From assembly GCA_015056655.1 (NCBI GenBank), contig SVFV01000008.1:58835-122834 (forward strand): a stretch of 64,000 bases of DNA, in the 5' to 3' direction. Shown one piece after another: positions 1 through 9,321 of the stretch; the stretch's first letter is position 1, and every line of letters starts with the position of its first letter. The notes beneath the pieces are model-generated. The model saw only the letters and a program-made list of their open reading frames with translations, was not told the DNA's origin and did not search any database. The position numbers and the translations under genes were made by a program. Origin of the DNA: Butyrivibrio sp. GTDB taxonomy: Bacteria > Bacillota > Clostridia > Lachnospirales > Lachnospiraceae.

Positions 1-540
1 GCTGATGCTTTCCAAAAGGAAGCAGAGAAGAGAGTTAGAGAGCTTCATATGTACGACGTATTAAGAGCGGACAGATGTATAAGCGTTAACTCACTTGAAG
101 CAAGAGTACCTTTCGGAGATCTTGATTTTGCAAGCTATGTAATGAGCATTGATCCCGAAAAGAAGTTGAATACTTACGGAATTGGAAAATATCTCTTAAG
201 AAATGCATTCAAGGAAGATGCACTTATACCTGAAGAAATTCTTATGAGAGAAAAAGCAGCTTTCTCAGATGCTGTAGGACATTCGCTTAGAGATGACCTT
301 ATGGAATATGCAGAGAGCACATATACACAGGAAGAATTTGAAGAAAAGGTAAAGAAATACGAACACGCAAGACCGTTCACAAAGGAATCACTTCTTTACA
401 GAGATATTTTTGAGAAGCATTATCCTGGTCAGTCACACATGGTAGTAGACTTCTGGATGCCAAATAAAGAATGGGAAGGATGTAATGTAAACGACCCGTC
501 AGCAAGAGTTTTATCCAATTATGGTGCATCAGGAAAATAA
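1..540 (+). CDS. asnB: asparagine synthetase B, C-terminal part (cut by window edge)
   Basis: The reading frame is open from base 1, so the start lies outside the window and only the last 179 residues are seen. The segment SLEARVPFGD is the hallmark of the ATP-pyrophosphatase (synthetase) domain of glutamine-hydrolysing asparagine synthetase. This domain adenylates aspartate and aminates it with ammonia from the missing N-terminal glutaminase domain. The tail with the RxxAxPFTKESLLYRDIFEKHYP-like region ends in a normal TAA. No terminator separates it from glnN 65 bases downstream, so the two nitrogen genes may share a transcript. Family assignment is firm; the glutaminase half cannot be checked. 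Confidence 0.88.
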   Translation, partial: ADAFQKEAEKRVRELHMYDVLRADRCISVNSLEARVPFGDLDFASYVMSIDPEKKLNTYGIGKYLLRNAFKEDALIPEEILMREKAAFSDAVGHSLRDDLMEYAESTYTQEEFEEKVKKYEHARPFTKESLLYRDIFEKHYPGQSHMVVDFWMPNKEWEGCNVNDPSARVLSNYGASGK

Positions 541-605
541 ATTATTCGACATAGAGAAACTTTAAAACAGTAATCAGATGTCAGAAAAAATGGAGGAAAA
601 AAGGT

Positions 606-2714
606 ATGATCGAAGCAGCAAAATTAACAGAAGAGTTTGGATGTCTCGTATTCAACGACAAAGTAATGAGACAGAGACTTCCAAAGGACATTTACAAGGC
701 AGTACATAAGACAATCGAGAATGGCTCTCATCTTGAGCTTGATGTTGCTAACTGTGTAGCAGCAACAATGAAGGAATGGGCTATTGAAAATGGTGCAACA
801 CACTTCACACACTGGTTCCAGCCTATGACTGGCCTTACAGCAGAAAAGCACGATGGCTTCATTTCTCCTGTGGGTGATGGAACAGTTATCATGGAGTTCT
901 CAGGAAAAGAGCTCGTAAAGGGTGAGCCCGATGCATCAAGTTTCCCTTCAGGCGGACTTCGTGCAACATTCGAGGCTAGAGGATATACAGCATGGGATCC
1001 TTCTTCACCTGCATTTATTAAGGATGGTTCACTTTACATTCCTACAGCATTCTGCTCATACGGCGGTGAAGCACTTGATAAGAAAACACCTCTTCTTAGA
1101 TCAATGGAAGTTCTTTCAAATGAGGCAGTTAAGGTTCTGAAGCTCCTTGGATATGATGATGTTAAGAGAGTAAACACAACAATCGGTTCCGAGCAGGAAT
1201 ACTTCCTTATTGATAAGGATTTCTATAAAAAGAGAAAGGACCTTCTTTTCACAGGTAGAACACTTATTGGTGCTCCTGCAACAAAGGGTCAGGAGATGGA
1301 GGATCACTACTTTGGTGTAATCAAGCCAAAGGTATCTGCTTACATGCATGATCTTGATGAAGAGCTCTGGAAGCTTGGAATCCCTGCAAAGACAAAGCAT
1401 AACGAGGTTGCTCCTTCACAGCATGAGCTTGCTCCTGTATTTGAAACTGCAAACGTTGCTGTTGATCACAACCAGCTGACAATGGAGGTTATGAAGAAGG
1501 TTGCTGATAAGCACAACTATGCATGTCTTCTTCATGAGAAGCCCTTCGAGGGAATCAACGGTTCAGGTAAACACAATAACTGGTCTGTATGCACAGATAC
1601 AGGTATGAACCTTCTTGATCCTGGAAAGAAGCCTGCAGAGAACATTCCTTTCCTTCTTTTCCTTATGGCAGTTATTTCAGCAGTTGATGAATATGCACCA
1701 ATCCTTAGACTTTCAGTAGCATCTGCTGGTAACGACCACAGACTTGGTGGTAACGAAGCACCGCCGGCTATCATCTCAATTTTCCTTGGTGATGAGCTTG
1801 CAGCAGTTCTTAGAAGTATCTATGAAGGAACTGAGTATGCTGGAGCTGGTAAAGTTCAGATGGGAATGGGAGCACAGGTTCTTCCTCACATCACAAAGGA
1901 TACAACAGACAGAAACAGAACATCACCTTTTGCTTTCACAGGTAACAAGTTTGAGTTCCGTATGCCTGGTTCTGCAGTATCAGTTGCAAATGCAAACATT
2001 GTTCTTAACACAGCAGTAGCTGAGATGCTTTCAAGACTTTATGAAAAGCTTGAAGGAACAAAGGAAGAGGACCTCAAGGATAAGGTAAACGAACTTCTTA
2101 AGGAAGCCCTTGATAAGCACAAGAGAGTACTCTTCAACGGTAACGGATATACAGATGAATGGGTAGCTGAAGCTGAAAAGAGAGGACTTCCTAACCTTAA
2201 GTCACTTCCCGATGCAATGCCTTACTGGGTATCAGACAGCTCAATTGAACTGTTCACTAAGCATCACATCTTTACGGAGGAAGAGATTCGCTCAAGATAT
2301 GACATTCTTCTTGAGAACTACTCAAAGTCAGTTCATATTGAAGCACTTACAATCCAGGAGATGGTTAGAAAAGACCTTACAGAAGGCATCATTGCTTACG
2401 AAAAGGATCTTACAAAGGAGATTCTTCAGAAGAAGGAAGCTCTTGGCAGCACAGCTGCAAAGCTTGAGACTGGTCTTCTTAAGACACTTGATGAAGCATC
2501 TGATGGAATCTGCGTAGCACTTGAAAAGCTGGCTGCTGACACAAAGGTTGCTGAGGAAGAGACAGATCTTCTTAAGCAGGCTGCATATTATCAGGCAACA
2601 ATCCTTGCTGATATGGATGAGCTTAGAAAATATGCTGACATGGCAGAGGCTGTTATTCCGGATAAGTACTTAAGTTATCCTACATACGGACAGATGCTTT
2701 TCTCATTACGCTAA
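606..2714 (+). CDS. glnN: glutamine synthetase type III
   Basis: A 702-residue glutamine synthetase of the large GSIII class, which makes glutamine from glutamate, ammonia and ATP in the cytoplasm. The size excludes the 440-470 residue GSI class. Visible GSIII features are [10 protein letters not shown] near residue 195, the [13 protein letters not shown] segment, and [13 protein letters not shown] near 375 that forms the ATP and metal site. The C-terminal quarter is helical and lysine/glutamate rich, as usual for GSIII. The start is chosen by the GGAGG at 592-596. It precedes gltB/gltD, so the block is a complete GS-GOGAT ammonia-assimilation set. Confidence 0.95.
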   Translation: MIEAAKLTEEFGCLVFNDKVMRQRLPKDIYKAVHKTIENGSHLELDVANCVAATMKEWAIENGATHFTHWFQPMTGLTAEKHDGFISPVGDGTVIMEFSGKELVKGEPDASSFPSGGLRATFEARGYTAWDPSSPAFIKDGSLYIPTAFCSYGGEALDKKTPLLRSMEVLSNEAVKVLKLLGYDDVKRVNTTIGSEQEYFLIDKDFYKKRKDLLFTGRTLIGAPATKGQEMEDHYFGVIKPKVSAYMHDLDEELWKLGIPAKTKHNEVAPSQHELAPVFETANVAVDHNQLTMEVMKKVADKHNYACLLHEKPFEGINGSGKHNNWSVCTDTGMNLLDPGKKPAENIPFLLFLMAVISAVDEYAPILRLSVASAGNDHRLGGNEAPPAIISIFLGDELAAVLRSIYEGTEYAGAGKVQMGMGAQVLPHITKDTTDRNRTSPFAFTGNKFEFRMPGSAVSVANANIVLNTAVAEMLSRLYEKLEGTKEEDLKDKVNELLKEALDKHKRVLFNGNGYTDEWVAEAEKRGLPNLKSLPDAMPYWVSDSSIELFTKHHIFTEEEIRSRYDILLENYSKSVHIEALTIQEMVRKDLTEGIIAYEKDLTKEILQKKEALGSTAAKLETGLLKTLDEASDGICVALEKLAADTKVAEEETDLLKQAAYYQATILADMDELRKYADMAEAVIPDKYLSYPTYGQMLFSLR

Positions 2715-2742
2715 TATCTGATTACTAATAACTTTGTTTCAA

Positions 2743-2783
2743 ATTGCCTTCTCACTATCTTTATGGCGAGAAGGCAATGTTTT
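2743..2783 (+). terminator. hairpin terminator after glnN
   Basis: An 11-bp perfect stem (ATTGCCTTCTC at 2743-2753 with GAGAAGGCAAT at 2768-2778) is followed by GTTTT. The T run is short, so it may be leaky and allow some read-through into gltB. Confidence 0.6.
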
Positions 2784-2812
2784 AGGAGCTGTCATACGAG
2801 GTAAATACTATT

Positions 2813-5800
2813 ATGGAAAAATGGATGAATGAACATGATGCCTGCGGTATCGGGGCAGTAATAAATATAAACGGAAAGCCTGATTCTAAGGTAGTAGATG
2901 ATGCGCTTTCCATTGTTGAGAAGCTTGAACATCGTGCAGGAAAAGATGCAACCGGAAAGGTTGGTGATGGTGTAGGAATTCTTCTTCAGATATCACACAA
3001 ATTTTTCAAGGGTGTATGTAAAAAATCCGGAATCAGCATAAAAAACGCTGGTGATTACGGTATTGGTATGTTTTTCCTGCCACAGGATCCCATGAAGAGG
3101 ATGTTTGCTAAGAGAATGCTTGAAGTTATTGCTGAAAAAGAGGATCTTAAGCTCCTTGGATGGCGTGATGTCAGCATTCATCCTGAGATTCTTGGAGAAG
3201 TTGCTGTTAACTGCATGCCTTATATCAGCCAGTGCTTCATCGAAAGACCTGCTGATGTAAAGCGTGGAATTGAGTTTGAAAGAAGACTTTTTACTCTTAG
3301 AAGAGAGTTTGAAAAGAGTTCTGATGACACATACATCTGCTCATTTTCTTCAAGAACAATTGTCTATAAGGGTATGTTCCTTGTAGGTCAGCTTCGCATG
3401 TTCTATGACGACCTGCAGAGTCCTGATTACGAGTCTGCAATTGCCATGGTACACAGCAGATTTTCAACTAATACAACACCTTCATGGCAGAGAGCTCATC
3501 CGTATAGAATGATCGCTCATAATGGTGAGATCAATACAATTCGCGGTAATTCAGACAGAATGCTCGCCAGAGAAGAAACTATGTCCACAGATGAATTTGG
3601 TGGAGATTTATCCAAGATTTATCCTGTTATCGAGGCAGAAGGTTCTGATTCAGCCATGCTCGATAACTCACTTGAATTCCTCTATATGAATGGTATGGAT
3701 CTGCCCCTTGCAATGATGATCGCAATTCCTGAACCCTGGAAGCACAATGACTTCATGGAAAAGGATAAAAAGGATTTCTACCATTATTATGCAACCATGA
3801 TGGAGCCCTGGGATGGACCTGCTGCCGTACTGTTTACAGACGGTGAGGTTTTTGGTGCAACCCTTGATAGAAACGGACTTAGACCTTCCAGATATTACGT
3901 TACAAAAGACAACAGACTTATTCTGGCTTCAGAGGTTGGTGTTCTTGATATTCCCGAGGAAAATATTGAGAAGAAATCAAGACTTTCTCCGGGCCACATG
4001 CTCCTTGTTGATACAAAGCAGGGAAGGATCATTTCAGACGAAGAGTGCAAGAAAAAGTATGCTCACCAGAGTCCTTATGGTGAGTGGCTTGACAGATGCC
4101 TTCTTCATTTAAAGAACCTTCCTATTCCAAATAAGAAGATACCTACGCATACACAGGAGATGAGAGATAAGCTTTACAAGGTATTTGGCTACTCCTATGA
4201 AGATGTTAAGGAGCAGATCATGCCTATGGCAAAGGGTGGAATTGAGCCCACAGTATCTATGGGTACAGATGTGCCTCTTGCTATGCTTTCAACCCATCAC
4301 CAGATGCTTTTCTGCTACTTTAAGCAGCTTTTTGCGCAGGTTACAAATCCTCCAATTGATTCACTTCGTGAGAAGGTTGTAACAGATACAACTGTTTACA
4401 TTGGATCAGATGGTAATTTATTAGAAGAAAAGAGTGAAAACTGCCGAGTGCTTGAAGCAAATAACCCGATTCTTACAGGTGTAGACCTTATGAAGATCGA
4501 GGCTATTGATAAGCCAGGCTTTAAAGCTAAGAGAGTTTCACTTTTATATTATAAGAACACTCCGGTTGAGCGAGCTCTTGAACAGCTCAATATCAGTGTA
4601 GACAGAGAAGTTGCTGAGGGAGCAAATATCATTATCCTTTCAGACAGAGGTGTTGATGAAAACCACATGCCAATTCCTTCACTTCTTGCTGTTTCATCAG
4701 TTGAGCAACATCTTGTTAGAACTAAGAAGCGCACAGCTGTTTCAATCATCCTTGAAAGTGGTGAACCCAGAGATGTTCATCAGGTTGCATGTCTTCTTGG
4801 CTTTGGTGCCCGTGCAATTAATCCCTATCTTGCTCACGAATGTATCGCAGAGCTTATAGATATAGGAATTCTTGATAAGGACTATCACACAGCAATTGCT
4901 GATTATAACAAGGCTCTTCTTGGTGGCGTGGTTAAGATTGCTGCTAAAATGGGTATTTCAACCCTTCAGTCCTATCAGTCAGCACGTATTTTTGAAGCAA
5001 TCGGACTTTCAGATGAATTAATTGACAAGTACTTTACAGGTATTGTTTCAAGAGCTGGTGGTATTGGAATTAAGGAAATTGGAGAGGATGTTGAATACAG
5101 ACATACCAAGGCCTTTGATCCTCTTGGACTTTCTACTGACCAGAGCCTTGATTCAGTTGGTTTCCATTGTCTTAGAAGTGGTGACGACAAGGAAGACCAC
5201 ATGTATAATCCCAAGACTATCGTAACTCTCCAGAGAGCCGTTAGAGAAGGAGATTACGAGAGATTTAAGGAATACTCAGCTATGGTTGATGATGATAACA
5301 GACCTCATACATTAAGAGCGTTATTATCTTTTGTTCCCGCTGAAAATCCTGTTCCTCTTGAAGAGGTAGAGCCTGAGGAAGAGATTGTAAAGAGATTCCA
5401 GACTGGTGCAATGAGCTATGGTTCACTTTCTAAGGAAGCTCATGAGACACTTGCTATAGCAATGAACAGGCTTCATGGTAAATCAAATACCGGTGAAGGT
5501 GGCGAAAATATCGACAGATTCGGAACTGAGAGAAACAGTGCTGTTAAGCAGGTTGCTTCCGGACGTTTCGGTGTAACCGGAAGATATCTTCTTAGTGCAA
5601 AGGAAATCCAGATTAAGATGGCACAGGGAGCTAAGCCCGGTGAAGGTGGACACCTTCCTGGAAAGAAGGTTTATCCCTGGGTTGCTTCCACAAGATTCTC
5701 AACACCCGGTGTATCACTTATTTCACCGCCTCCGCACCATGATATTTATTCAATTGAGGACCTTGCTCAGCTTATCTATGACCTTAAGAATGCAAATGAT

Positions 5801-7303
5801 AAGGCAAGAATCTCAGTAAAGCTTGTTTCAGAAGCAGGAGTTGGAACAATAGCAAGTGGTGTTGCTAAGGCTGGCGCACAGGTAATTCTTGTTTCTGGCT
5901 ATGACGGAGGTACAGGAGCTGCTCCTTCATCCTCAGTTCATCACGCTGGTCTTCCCTGGGAGCTTGGTGTAAGCGAAGCTCATCAGAGCCTTCTTGAGAA
6001 TGGCCTTAGAAGCAGAGTTGTTCTTGAAACTGACGGTAAGCTCATGACAGGTAGAGATGTAGCTATCGCAGCACTTCTTGGCGCTGAGGAGTTTGGTTTT
6101 GCTACAGCTCCCCTTGTATCACTTGGCTGCATGATGATGAGAGTCTGCTCAAAGGATACATGTCCTGTTGGTATTGCTACGCAGAACGAAGCCCTTAGAA
6201 AACGCTTTGCCGGAAAGCCTGAGCATGTAATGAACTTCATGCTTTTTGTTGCAAGACAGCTTCGTGAGATCATGAGTATGCTCGGCTTTAGAACTATCGA
6301 TGAGATGGTTGGAAGAACTGACTGCCTTAAAATGAGACAGATCAGTGATCTTGAAAGATCATCACTAGCTGATCTTAACAGAATTCTTAATCCTAAGTAT
6401 GCTCACAGCAAGGACAATCACTTTGTCCCTGAAAATGCTTATGACTTTGGGCTTGAGAAAACACTTGATGCTTCAGTTCTTATTCCTGAATATAAGAAGA
6501 ATAAGAAGGGCAAGGTTAATATAGAAGTAAATGTTTCAAGTACAGACAGAAGCTTTGGTACACTTCTTGGAAGCAGAATTACTGAGGACCATATCGATAA
6601 GCTTGAAGAGGATACAATTACAGTAACTGCTCACGGTGGCGGTGGTCAGTCCTTTGGTGCATTTATTCCTAAGGGACTTACCATAAGACTTTATGGTGAT
6701 GCTAATGACGGCTTTGGTAAGGGATTATCAGGTGGTAAGCTGATTGTTCGTCCTTCTGAGTCAGCAACCTTTAAGGCACATGAGAATATTATTGTTGGTA
6801 ACGTTGCTTTGTATGGTGCGACAGCAGGAAAAGCCTATGTTTGCGGCGTAGCAGGTGAGCGTTTCTGTGTAAGAAATTCCGGTGCTATAGCTGTTGCTGA
6901 GGGCTGTGGCGATCATGGTCTTGAATACATGACTGGAGGACGTGCTGTAATCCTTGGTATGACTGGTAAAAATTTCGCAGCTGGTATGAGCGGCGGTATA
7001 GCTTATGTTCTTGATAAGGAGCACACACTTTACCTTCGCATGAACAAGGATATGGCTTCACTTTGCGAGATAACTGAGAAATACGATATCGCTGAGCTTC
7101 GTTCAATACTTGAAGATTATGTAAAGGAAACAGGTTCTGAGTTTGCTACAGAAATACTCCAAAATTTTGAAGACTATCTTCCTGACTTTAAGAAAATAGT
7201 TCCAAACGACTATCAGAAGATGCTTTCTGCTATCAGTAAATTTGAAGAGCAGGGCATTGATTACGAACACGCAGTTTTGGAAGCATTTAAGGAAGTAGTT
7301 TGA
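2813..7303 (+). CDS. gltB: glutamate synthase large subunit
   Basis: A 1496-residue ferredoxin/NADPH-type glutamate synthase alpha subunit. It hydrolyses glutamine and transfers the ammonia through an internal tunnel to 2-oxoglutarate. The N-terminal nucleophile is probably Cys11 in the HDACGIG segment, implying removal of a ten-residue propeptide. The order is a class II glutaminase domain (to about 400), a central domain, an FMN-binding barrel with GEGGENIDRF and GYDGGTGAAP, a Cys cluster CxxxxxCSKDTC near 1122-1130 for the 3Fe-4S centre, and the C-terminal glycine-rich beta-helix (GGGGQSFGAF, GCGDHGLEYM). Length is normal. It is followed by gltD after 46 bases. Confidence 0.96.
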   Translation: MEKWMNEHDACGIGAVININGKPDSKVVDDALSIVEKLEHRAGKDATGKVGDGVGILLQISHKFFKGVCKKSGISIKNAGDYGIGMFFLPQDPMKRMFAKRMLEVIAEKEDLKLLGWRDVSIHPEILGEVAVNCMPYISQCFIERPADVKRGIEFERRLFTLRREFEKSSDDTYICSFSSRTIVYKGMFLVGQLRMFYDDLQSPDYESAIAMVHSRFSTNTTPSWQRAHPYRMIAHNGEINTIRGNSDRMLAREETMSTDEFGGDLSKIYPVIEAEGSDSAMLDNSLEFLYMNGMDLPLAMMIAIPEPWKHNDFMEKDKKDFYHYYATMMEPWDGPAAVLFTDGEVFGATLDRNGLRPSRYYVTKDNRLILASEVGVLDIPEENIEKKSRLSPGHMLLVDTKQGRIISDEECKKKYAHQSPYGEWLDRCLLHLKNLPIPNKKIPTHTQEMRDKLYKVFGYSYEDVKEQIMPMAKGGIEPTVSMGTDVPLAMLSTHHQMLFCYFKQLFAQVTNPPIDSLREKVVTDTTVYIGSDGNLLEEKSENCRVLEANNPILTGVDLMKIEAIDKPGFKAKRVSLLYYKNTPVERALEQLNISVDREVAEGANIIILSDRGVDENHMPIPSLLAVSSVEQHLVRTKKRTAVSIILESGEPRDVHQVACLLGFGARAINPYLAHECIAELIDIGILDKDYHTAIADYNKALLGGVVKIAAKMGISTLQSYQSARIFEAIGLSDELIDKYFTGIVSRAGGIGIKEIGEDVEYRHTKAFDPLGLSTDQSLDSVGFHCLRSGDDKEDHMYNPKTIVTLQRAVREGDYERFKEYSAMVDDDNRPHTLRALLSFVPAENPVPLEEVEPEEEIVKRFQTGAMSYGSLSKEAHETLAIAMNRLHGKSNTGEGGENIDRFGTERNSAVKQVASGRFGVTGRYLLSAKEIQIKMAQGAKPGEGGHLPGKKVYPWVASTRFSTPGVSLISPPPHHDIYSIEDLAQLIYDLKNANDKARISVKLVSEAGVGTIASGVAKAGAQVILVSGYDGGTGAAPSSSVHHAGLPWELGVSEAHQSLLENGLRSRVVLETDGKLMTGRDVAIAALLGAEEFGFATAPLVSLGCMMMRVCSKDTCPVGIATQNEALRKRFAGKPEHVMNFMLFVARQLREIMSMLGFRTIDEMVGRTDCLKMRQISDLERSSLADLNRILNPKYAHSKDNHFVPENAYDFGLEKTLDASVLIPEYKKNKKGKVNIEVNVSSTDRSFGTLLGSRITEDHIDKLEEDTITVTAHGGGGQSFGAFIPKGLTIRLYGDANDGFGKGLSGGKLIVRPSESATFKAHENIIVGNVALYGATAGKAYVCGVAGERFCVRNSGAIAVAEGCGDHGLEYMTGGRAVILGMTGKNFAAGMSGGIAYVLDKEHTLYLRMNKDMASLCEITEKYDIAELRSILEDYVKETGSEFATEILQNFEDYLPDFKKIVPNDYQKMLSAISKFEEQGIDYEHAVLEAFKEVV

Positions 7304-7349
7304 TTAATGACTTTGGATAATAAATTGTCTAAATGAAAAGGAGTATGAA

Positions 7350-8837
7350 ATGGGAAAAGCAACAGGTTTTCTTGAATATAAAAGACATGAACAGGTAACA
7401 GTACCGCCAAAGGACAGACTTTTGACCTTTGCGGAGTTTCATAAGCCTCTCAATAGAGAGGCAAGACAGGAGCAGGCAGCCAGATGCATGAACTGTGGCG
7501 TGCCTTTCTGTCAGTCAGCTATGGTACTTAGCGGAATGGTAACAGGATGCCCTCTTCATAATCTTATTCCTGAATGGAATAATGAAATCTATGAGGGACA
7601 TGATGAGCACGCCTTTAACAGACTTAGAAAGACAAGTAATTTCCCTGAATTTACAGGAAGAGTTTGTCCGGCACTCTGCGAAAAGGCCTGCATGTGTGGT
7701 CAGTACGGTGATGCTGTAACAGTACACGATAATGAGCTTTACCTTATAGAAACTGCTTATGAAAAAGGCTACATCACACCTGTAGTTCCTAAGGTTAGAA
7801 GCGGTAAGAAAATTGCAGTTATTGGAAGTGGCCCTTCTGGTCTTGCTGTAGCTGATGAACTTAATCACAGAGGGCATAATGTTGACGTATTTGAAAGAGA
7901 AGATGCCATAGGCGGACTTCTTATGTATGGTATTCCCAACATGAAGCTTGATAAAAAGGTTATTAAGCGCAGACAAAAGCTCATGGAGGATGAGGGAGTA
8001 GTATTCCATACATCTGTAGATATTGGTAAGGATAAGGATGCCAAGGAGCTTCTTGATAAATTTGATGCTGTAGTTCTTTGCTGCGGCTCAAAGAAACCAA
8101 GAAGTCTTGCATGTGCAGATCCTGAAACAACAAAGGGGGTTTATTACGCAGTAGATTTTCTTACAAAAACAACAAAGGCTCTGATGAAGGCAGATGGAAT
8201 CAGTGCTGATGACTTAAAGGCTCAGGGCGGATACATTAATGCTGAAGGTAAAAATGTTGTTATCGTAGGTGGTGGTGATACAGGTAATGACTGTATTGGT
8301 ACTGTTTTAAGACAGGGTGCAAAATCTGTAACAGCTATCGAAATGATGCCCAAGCCTCCTGTTGAAAGAGCAGTAAATAATCCCTGGCCCGAATGGCCAA
8401 AGACCTTGAAGACAGATTATGGTCATGAAGAGGCAATCTATCTTTTTGGAAATGATCCAAGAGTCTATGAGACAACAGTAAAGAGCATTACTACTGATAA
8501 GAGTGGTAAAATCAAACAGGTAGAAACTGTTCAGGTTACTTTCAAAAATGGAAAGCTTACGGAAGTAAAGGGAACGGAGAAAAAGCTCAAATGCGATATA
8601 CTTCTTATTGCTGCAGGATTTGTAGGCGTTGAGGATTATGTTGCTGATGCCTTTGGACTTAAGAAGGCTCCAAGAGGAAATGTCGAGACAGAAGCTGGTA
8701 AATATCAGATTGAAGGCTCAAAGCTTTTCTGCGCAGGAGATATGCACAGAGGCCAGTCACTTGTAGTTTGGGGTATTGCAGAAGGAAGAGCTTGCGCAAA
8801 GGAAGTAGATAAGTTCCTTATGGGCTATTCCTACTAA
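7350..8837 (+). CDS. gltD: glutamate synthase small subunit, NADPH oxidoreductase
   Basis: A 495-residue GltD, the FAD-containing subunit that passes electrons from NAD(P)H to the GltB flavin and iron-sulfur centre. The N-terminal cysteine clusters (CMNCGVPFC near 47 and CPALCEKACMCG near 108) bind 4Fe-4S clusters. A first dinucleotide fold, VIGSGPSGLA, lies near residue 155 (FAD) and a second, VIVGGGDTGND, near 305 (NADPH). The C-terminal CAGDMHRGQSLVVWGI is the typical FAD-closing motif. The start has AAGGAG at 7340. It is translationally close to gltB and followed by a terminator, so gltBD is an operon. Confidence 0.96.
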   Translation: MGKATGFLEYKRHEQVTVPPKDRLLTFAEFHKPLNREARQEQAARCMNCGVPFCQSAMVLSGMVTGCPLHNLIPEWNNEIYEGHDEHAFNRLRKTSNFPEFTGRVCPALCEKACMCGQYGDAVTVHDNELYLIETAYEKGYITPVVPKVRSGKKIAVIGSGPSGLAVADELNHRGHNVDVFEREDAIGGLLMYGIPNMKLDKKVIKRRQKLMEDEGVVFHTSVDIGKDKDAKELLDKFDAVVLCCGSKKPRSLACADPETTKGVYYAVDFLTKTTKALMKADGISADDLKAQGGYINAEGKNVVIVGGGDTGNDCIGTVLRQGAKSVTAIEMMPKPPVERAVNNPWPEWPKTLKTDYGHEEAIYLFGNDPRVYETTVKSITTDKSGKIKQVETVQVTFKNGKLTEVKGTEKKLKCDILLIAAGFVGVEDYVADAFGLKKAPRGNVETEAGKYQIEGSKLFCAGDMHRGQSLVVWGIAEGRACAKEVDKFLMGYSY

Positions 8838-8855
8838 ATATTTATGTATAAAGCG

Positions 8856-8897
8856 AATGGAATGCGGTATAATTCACGTATTCCATTTTCTTTTTTA
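8856..8897 (+). terminator. rho-independent terminator of gltBD
   Basis: AATGGAAT (8856-8863) pairs with ATTCCATT (8880-8887) around an AT-rich loop, followed by TTCTTTTTTATTA. It lies 19 bases after the gltD stop. Confidence 0.65.
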
Positions 8898-8940
8898 TTA
8901 AGTTATAATAATTTAGTATGCATAAATATGGAGGTGACAG

Positions 8941-9303
8941 ATGAAGTCTACATCAATGAATACTCATTTGGGTAATATTGCAATTGACAATGAAGTAATA
9001 GCTCAGTACGCAGGTGCTGTTGCAAACGAATGCTTTGGTATTGTGGGCATGGCTAATGTTAATGTAGCAGATGGACTTGTTAGTCTCTTGAAAAAAGACA
9101 ATATAAAGAGGGGAATTAATGTATCTGTAGGTCCTAATCGTAAGCTTACACTTGATTTCCATGTAATCATTGCTTACGGTGTCAGCATTTCTGCTGTAAC
9201 AGACAATCTTATAGATAATGTTAAATACAAGGTTGAGGAATTCACCGGCCTTGAAATAGAAAAGATAAATATCTTTGTTGAGGGCGTTCGCGTCATCGAC
9301 TGA
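8941..9303 (+). CDS. Asp23/Gls24 family protein (YloU-like)
   Basis: A 120-residue protein of the Asp23/Gls24 family, matching the usual YloU length and gene position just upstream of a fatty acid kinase. Visible family features are the N-terminal LGNIAIDNEVIAQYAG segment, the GIVGMANVNV stretch, the VSVGPNRKLTLDFHVI strand and the C-terminal VNIFVEGVR-like strand (here INIFVEGVRVID). Family members are small cytoplasmic proteins linked to envelope stress; the biochemical role is not settled. The start has GGAGGTG at 8931. It is separated from fakA by only 18 bases, so the two are co-transcribed. Confidence 0.9.
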   Translation: MKSTSMNTHLGNIAIDNEVIAQYAGAVANECFGIVGMANVNVADGLVSLLKKDNIKRGINVSVGPNRKLTLDFHVIIAYGVSISAVTDNLIDNVKYKVEEFTGLEIEKINIFVEGVRVID

Positions 9304-9321
9304 TCAAGGAGGGTTTGAATT

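Noticed and set aside
7515..8009. A 164-residue minus-strand open frame
   Set aside because: It lies fully inside gltD, which has all its cofactor motifs. The frame has no ribosome binding site and reads as low-quality hydrophobic and cysteine-rich text.
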